A stretch of DNA of 33,985 nt, from NCBI RefSeq assembly GCF_000241265.1, contig NZ_BAEE01000047.1, positions 1 through 33,985 of the forward strand, read 5' to 3'. The position numbers were made by a program, and so were the translations under genes. The stretch's first letter is position 1; the number at the start of each line of letters is the position of its first letter. The DNA is from Gordonia araii NBRC 100433 (GTDB lineage Bacteria > Actinomycetota > Actinomycetes > Mycobacteriales > Mycobacteriaceae). A model generated the notes under the pieces. It was given only the letters and a program-made list of their open reading frames with translations. It did not search any database and had not been told where the DNA came from. Shown here piece after piece: positions 32,537 to 33,985 of this stretch.

Positions 32537-32917
32537 ATGGCGCAGCGCGCATTCATCAGCTTCGACTACGACCACGACGCCAGGCAGAAAGACCTGCTCA
32601 TAGGGCAGTCGAAGAACGCTGACTCGCCGTTCGTCATCCACGACTGGTCGCTCAAGGAGCCGTCGCTCGACTGGAAGGCGCGGGCGCGCCGGCAAATTAC
32701 GGCCAGCGGCCTCGTCATCGTGCTCTGCGGTAAGCACATGGCCTCGGCGTCCGGCGTTGCCGTCGAGTTGTCCATCGCCCAGGAGGAAGACGTCCCGTAC
32801 TTCCTACTGGCCGCGTACTCGGAGGGGGCGACCCAGCCAACGACGGCGAAGTCCGCGGACAAGATCTATAAGTGGACCTGGGACAACCTCAAGGCGTTGG
32901 TCGGCGGCGCTCGGTGA
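32537..32917 (+). CDS. TIR-like (DUF1863/ThsB-type) protein
   Basis: A 126-aa single-domain protein. It opens with RAFISFDYDHDARQ, the first TIR strand of the ThsB/MTH538-like family, followed by LLIGQSKNADSPFVIHDWSLKEPS, the LVIVLCGKH strand, and the VAVELSIAQ helix, whose Glu77 sits where TIR NADases place the catalytic glutamate. In Thoeris, ThsB-type TIRs sense phage and make NAD-derived second messengers. ATG 32537 has GGGAGG 5 nt upstream; an upstream in-frame ATG lacks the motif. Its stop overlaps the next start as GTGA. No ThsA (sirtuin/SLOG) gene is in the window, so the partner is probably the membrane protein that follows. Confidence 0.82.
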   Translation: MAQRAFISFDYDHDARQKDLLIGQSKNADSPFVIHDWSLKEPSLDWKARARRQITASGLVIVLCGKHMASASGVAVELSIAQEEDVPYFLLAAYSEGATQPTTAKSADKIYKWTWDNLKALVGGAR

Positions 32918-33390
32918 CCGAGGAAGCCGGGTCGGCCGACCCCCGGGTGATGGAGGCGTACAAGCTCGCCGTCGAGATGGCGGATCGGATGTCCGCTCGC
33001 CGCGCTGTCGCCAACGCCTTCTTCCTTACGGTTAACACCACCCTGGTGGCCGTTGTCGGGCTGCGCGCCCAGGTGCGCGGCTCAGGACTTCCATACTTCG
33101 CCGTCTGTGCCGCTGGCGTCGTCGTGGCGGTGTGCTGGTGGTTCCTTCTCCAGAACTATCGTCGGCTCAGCGAGGCCAAGTTCGTCGTCATCAATCGGAT
33201 TGAGGACGCCTACCTCCCCGTGAAGGTGTTCAAAGACGAATGGACTGAGCTCGGGGGCGACGACCCGCCAGCGAGCAGGCGAGCGAGGGTGAAGGCCGGG
33301 CTGAAACAGCTCGGGGGAGTCGAGAGGCTCGTGCCGATCGTATTCGCTCTGTTGTACATCGTGCTATTCATCGGCAGACTGGCCGGATGA
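32914..33390 (+). CDS. small multi-pass membrane protein, putative effector of the TIR module
   Basis: A 158-aa protein with an amphipathic N-terminus (VMEAYKLAVEMADRMSARRA), two adjacent TM helices (about 29-50, FFLTVNTTLVAVVGL; about 60-82, FAVCAAGVVVAVCWWFLL), a cytoplasmic segment with NYRRLSEAKFVVINRIED, and a third TM helix at the C-terminus (LVPIVFALLYIVLFIGRLAG). The LAVEMADRMSARRAVANAFFL pattern resembles small oligomeric membrane proteins and SLATT-like effectors that pair with TIR or nucleotide-signalling genes; this is from memory. GTG 32914 overlaps the TIR stop by 4 nt. A pore or membrane-damaging effector gated by the TIR product is the working inference. Confidence 0.7.
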   Translation: MTEEAGSADPRVMEAYKLAVEMADRMSARRAVANAFFLTVNTTLVAVVGLRAQVRGSGLPYFAVCAAGVVVAVCWWFLLQNYRRLSEAKFVVINRIEDAYLPVKVFKDEWTELGGDDPPASRRARVKAGLKQLGGVERLVPIVFALLYIVLFIGRLAG

Positions 33391-33674
33391 CGACCTACCT
33401 GGAGCGCGACGCAGACCTGGTTAGGCAGTGCCTTCCAGCAGGCGTCGTTGCCCCCGACGACTCAGACGATCTCTTCCTGATGTACGCGGTGCTCCTCCGT
33501 GCCAAGGGGGCGGGGACCGAGGCTGCCGACGTCCACGACGCGTGGTCCGCATGGATGATCGGAATCGATCCCGGCCACGAGTCGATCCGCCCCTTCGCGG
33601 ATCTCGACCCGGAGACGCGCGGCGAGGACGGCCCATACCTGCTCGCGATCAGGGCGGCCGCCGCCCGTTCCTAG
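33387..33674 (+). CDS. small acidic protein, third gene of the TIR operon
   Basis: A 95-aa soluble protein, net acidic: YLERDADLVRQCLPAGV, DDSDDLFLMYAVLLRAKG, VHDAWSAWMIGIDPGHES and FADLDPETRGEDGPYL. Helical, with conserved-looking tryptophan and aspartate clusters but no catalytic signature. I recall similar small proteins with an unnamed domain (DUF7701 perhaps) in actinobacterial accessory operons, but could not verify this. ATG 33387 overlaps the membrane gene stop as ATGA, so it is co-translated with it. It could be an immunity or gating factor for the membrane protein, or a sensor. No function is claimed. Confidence 0.65.
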   Translation: MTTYLERDADLVRQCLPAGVVAPDDSDDLFLMYAVLLRAKGAGTEAADVHDAWSAWMIGIDPGHESIRPFADLDPETRGEDGPYLLAIRAAAARS

Positions 33675-33985
33675 CGCTCGCACAGGCGCTGACGACCCTC
33701 GCTTGAGTTGACGCGTGCAGAGGTTGGTATGTGTCGGAACTCGGTGACTTTCAAGTCGCAGGTCAGAGTGGGGACATTGCGATGCTCATCAAACAGGTCC
33801 TAGCGGACTGGGAGTGAGCTGGGCATGGCCTCACGCGAAGTCCGGTCGGCAGCTGCCTGCAACACGAATCGTCCTGCGGCGGCAATTAGCTGGGTATGAT
33901 CCGGGCGCAGCCTACGCGCTGACCGGCGTGGCGCTCCGCGACCCCTTCATTCGACTCAGGAGAGGATGGTCCGACCTAGATGGTC
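33675..33985. other. gene-poor tail of the window
   Basis: I see no convincing gene in these 311 bases. A 28-codon GTG reading frame at 33731-33817 is too short to call. The last bases, CTAGATGGTC, are the reverse complement of GACCATCTAG at 57-66 in the repeat block at the left end, so another copy of that repeat may begin at the window edge. Confidence 0.5.

Noticed and set aside
32537..33390. Standard Thoeris (ThsA/ThsB)
   Set aside because: The TIR protein is ThsB-like, but no sirtuin/SLOG ThsA gene is next to it within the window; the partner is a small three-TM protein.
33731..33817. 28-codon GTG reading frame
   Set aside because: Too short, no ribosome site, no recognisable motif.

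Overview
The window reads as high-GC actinobacterial chromosome, most likely Gordonia or a close relative in the Mycobacteriales. The evidence is a set of lineage-typical genes: Lsr2, a single-chain long-chain acyl-CoA carboxylase (BC-BCCP-CT fusion), an Ada-AlkA fusion next to ogt, a DUF6542 membrane protein, and the alkB-rubredoxin-rubredoxin-reductase-TetR alkane operon. The left edge carries a hairpin repeat of the kind I associate with Gordonia intergenic regions. Several genes have a TAnnnT -10 box only 6-8 nt before the start codon, as in mycobacterial leaderless transcription. All family assignments are from reading the sequence; no database was searched.

Layout. 1-312: short tandem repeats, a hairpin repeat and a possible alcohol dehydrogenase C-terminal remnant. 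313-6596: HAD phosphatase, Lsr2, putative lipoprotein, TrhO-type tRNA hydroxylase coupled to a COG0523 metal GTPase, secreted peptidoglycan amidase, SDR. 6555-12008: giant acyl-CoA carboxylase on the minus strand. 12188-14946: MTA/SAH-type nucleosidase, DUF6542 membrane protein, RmuC. 14947-16437: a small accessory islet with a DUF3800 protein, a 74-aa hypothetical, strong hairpins and coding debris. 16438-18428: alkylation repair pair (Ada-AlkA, Ogt). 18539-19735: AI-2E/PerM-type membrane protein. 19785-23155: alkane hydroxylase operon on the minus strand, with every gene overlapping the next by 4 nt. 23363-26255: MTHFR-like protein, TetR with a divergent secreted lipase sharing a perfect 18-bp palindrome, small hypothetical. 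26348-27445: YchF.

27479-33674 is an accessory defence region, all on the plus strand and starting 33 nt after ychF. It has two tight operons. The first (27479-32356) encodes a short methyltransferase-like protein with SAM motif I but no NPPY, a larger Eco57I-like methyltransferase with NPPY but an aberrant motif I, and an SF2 helicase with a GIY-YIG/T5orf172-like N-terminus. It looks like a restriction-modification system outside the textbook type I-III layouts. The second (32537-33674) encodes a ThsB/DUF1863-like TIR protein, a small multi-pass membrane protein and a 95-aa acidic protein, chained by 4-nt overlaps. It looks like a Thoeris-related signalling and membrane-effector module. These two operons are the best candidates for under-described biology here.

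Metabolic theme: alkane terminal oxidation (AlkB, two rubredoxins, reductase), a secreted lipase and a long-chain acyl-CoA carboxylase fit a hydrocarbon- and lipid-using soil actinomycete.
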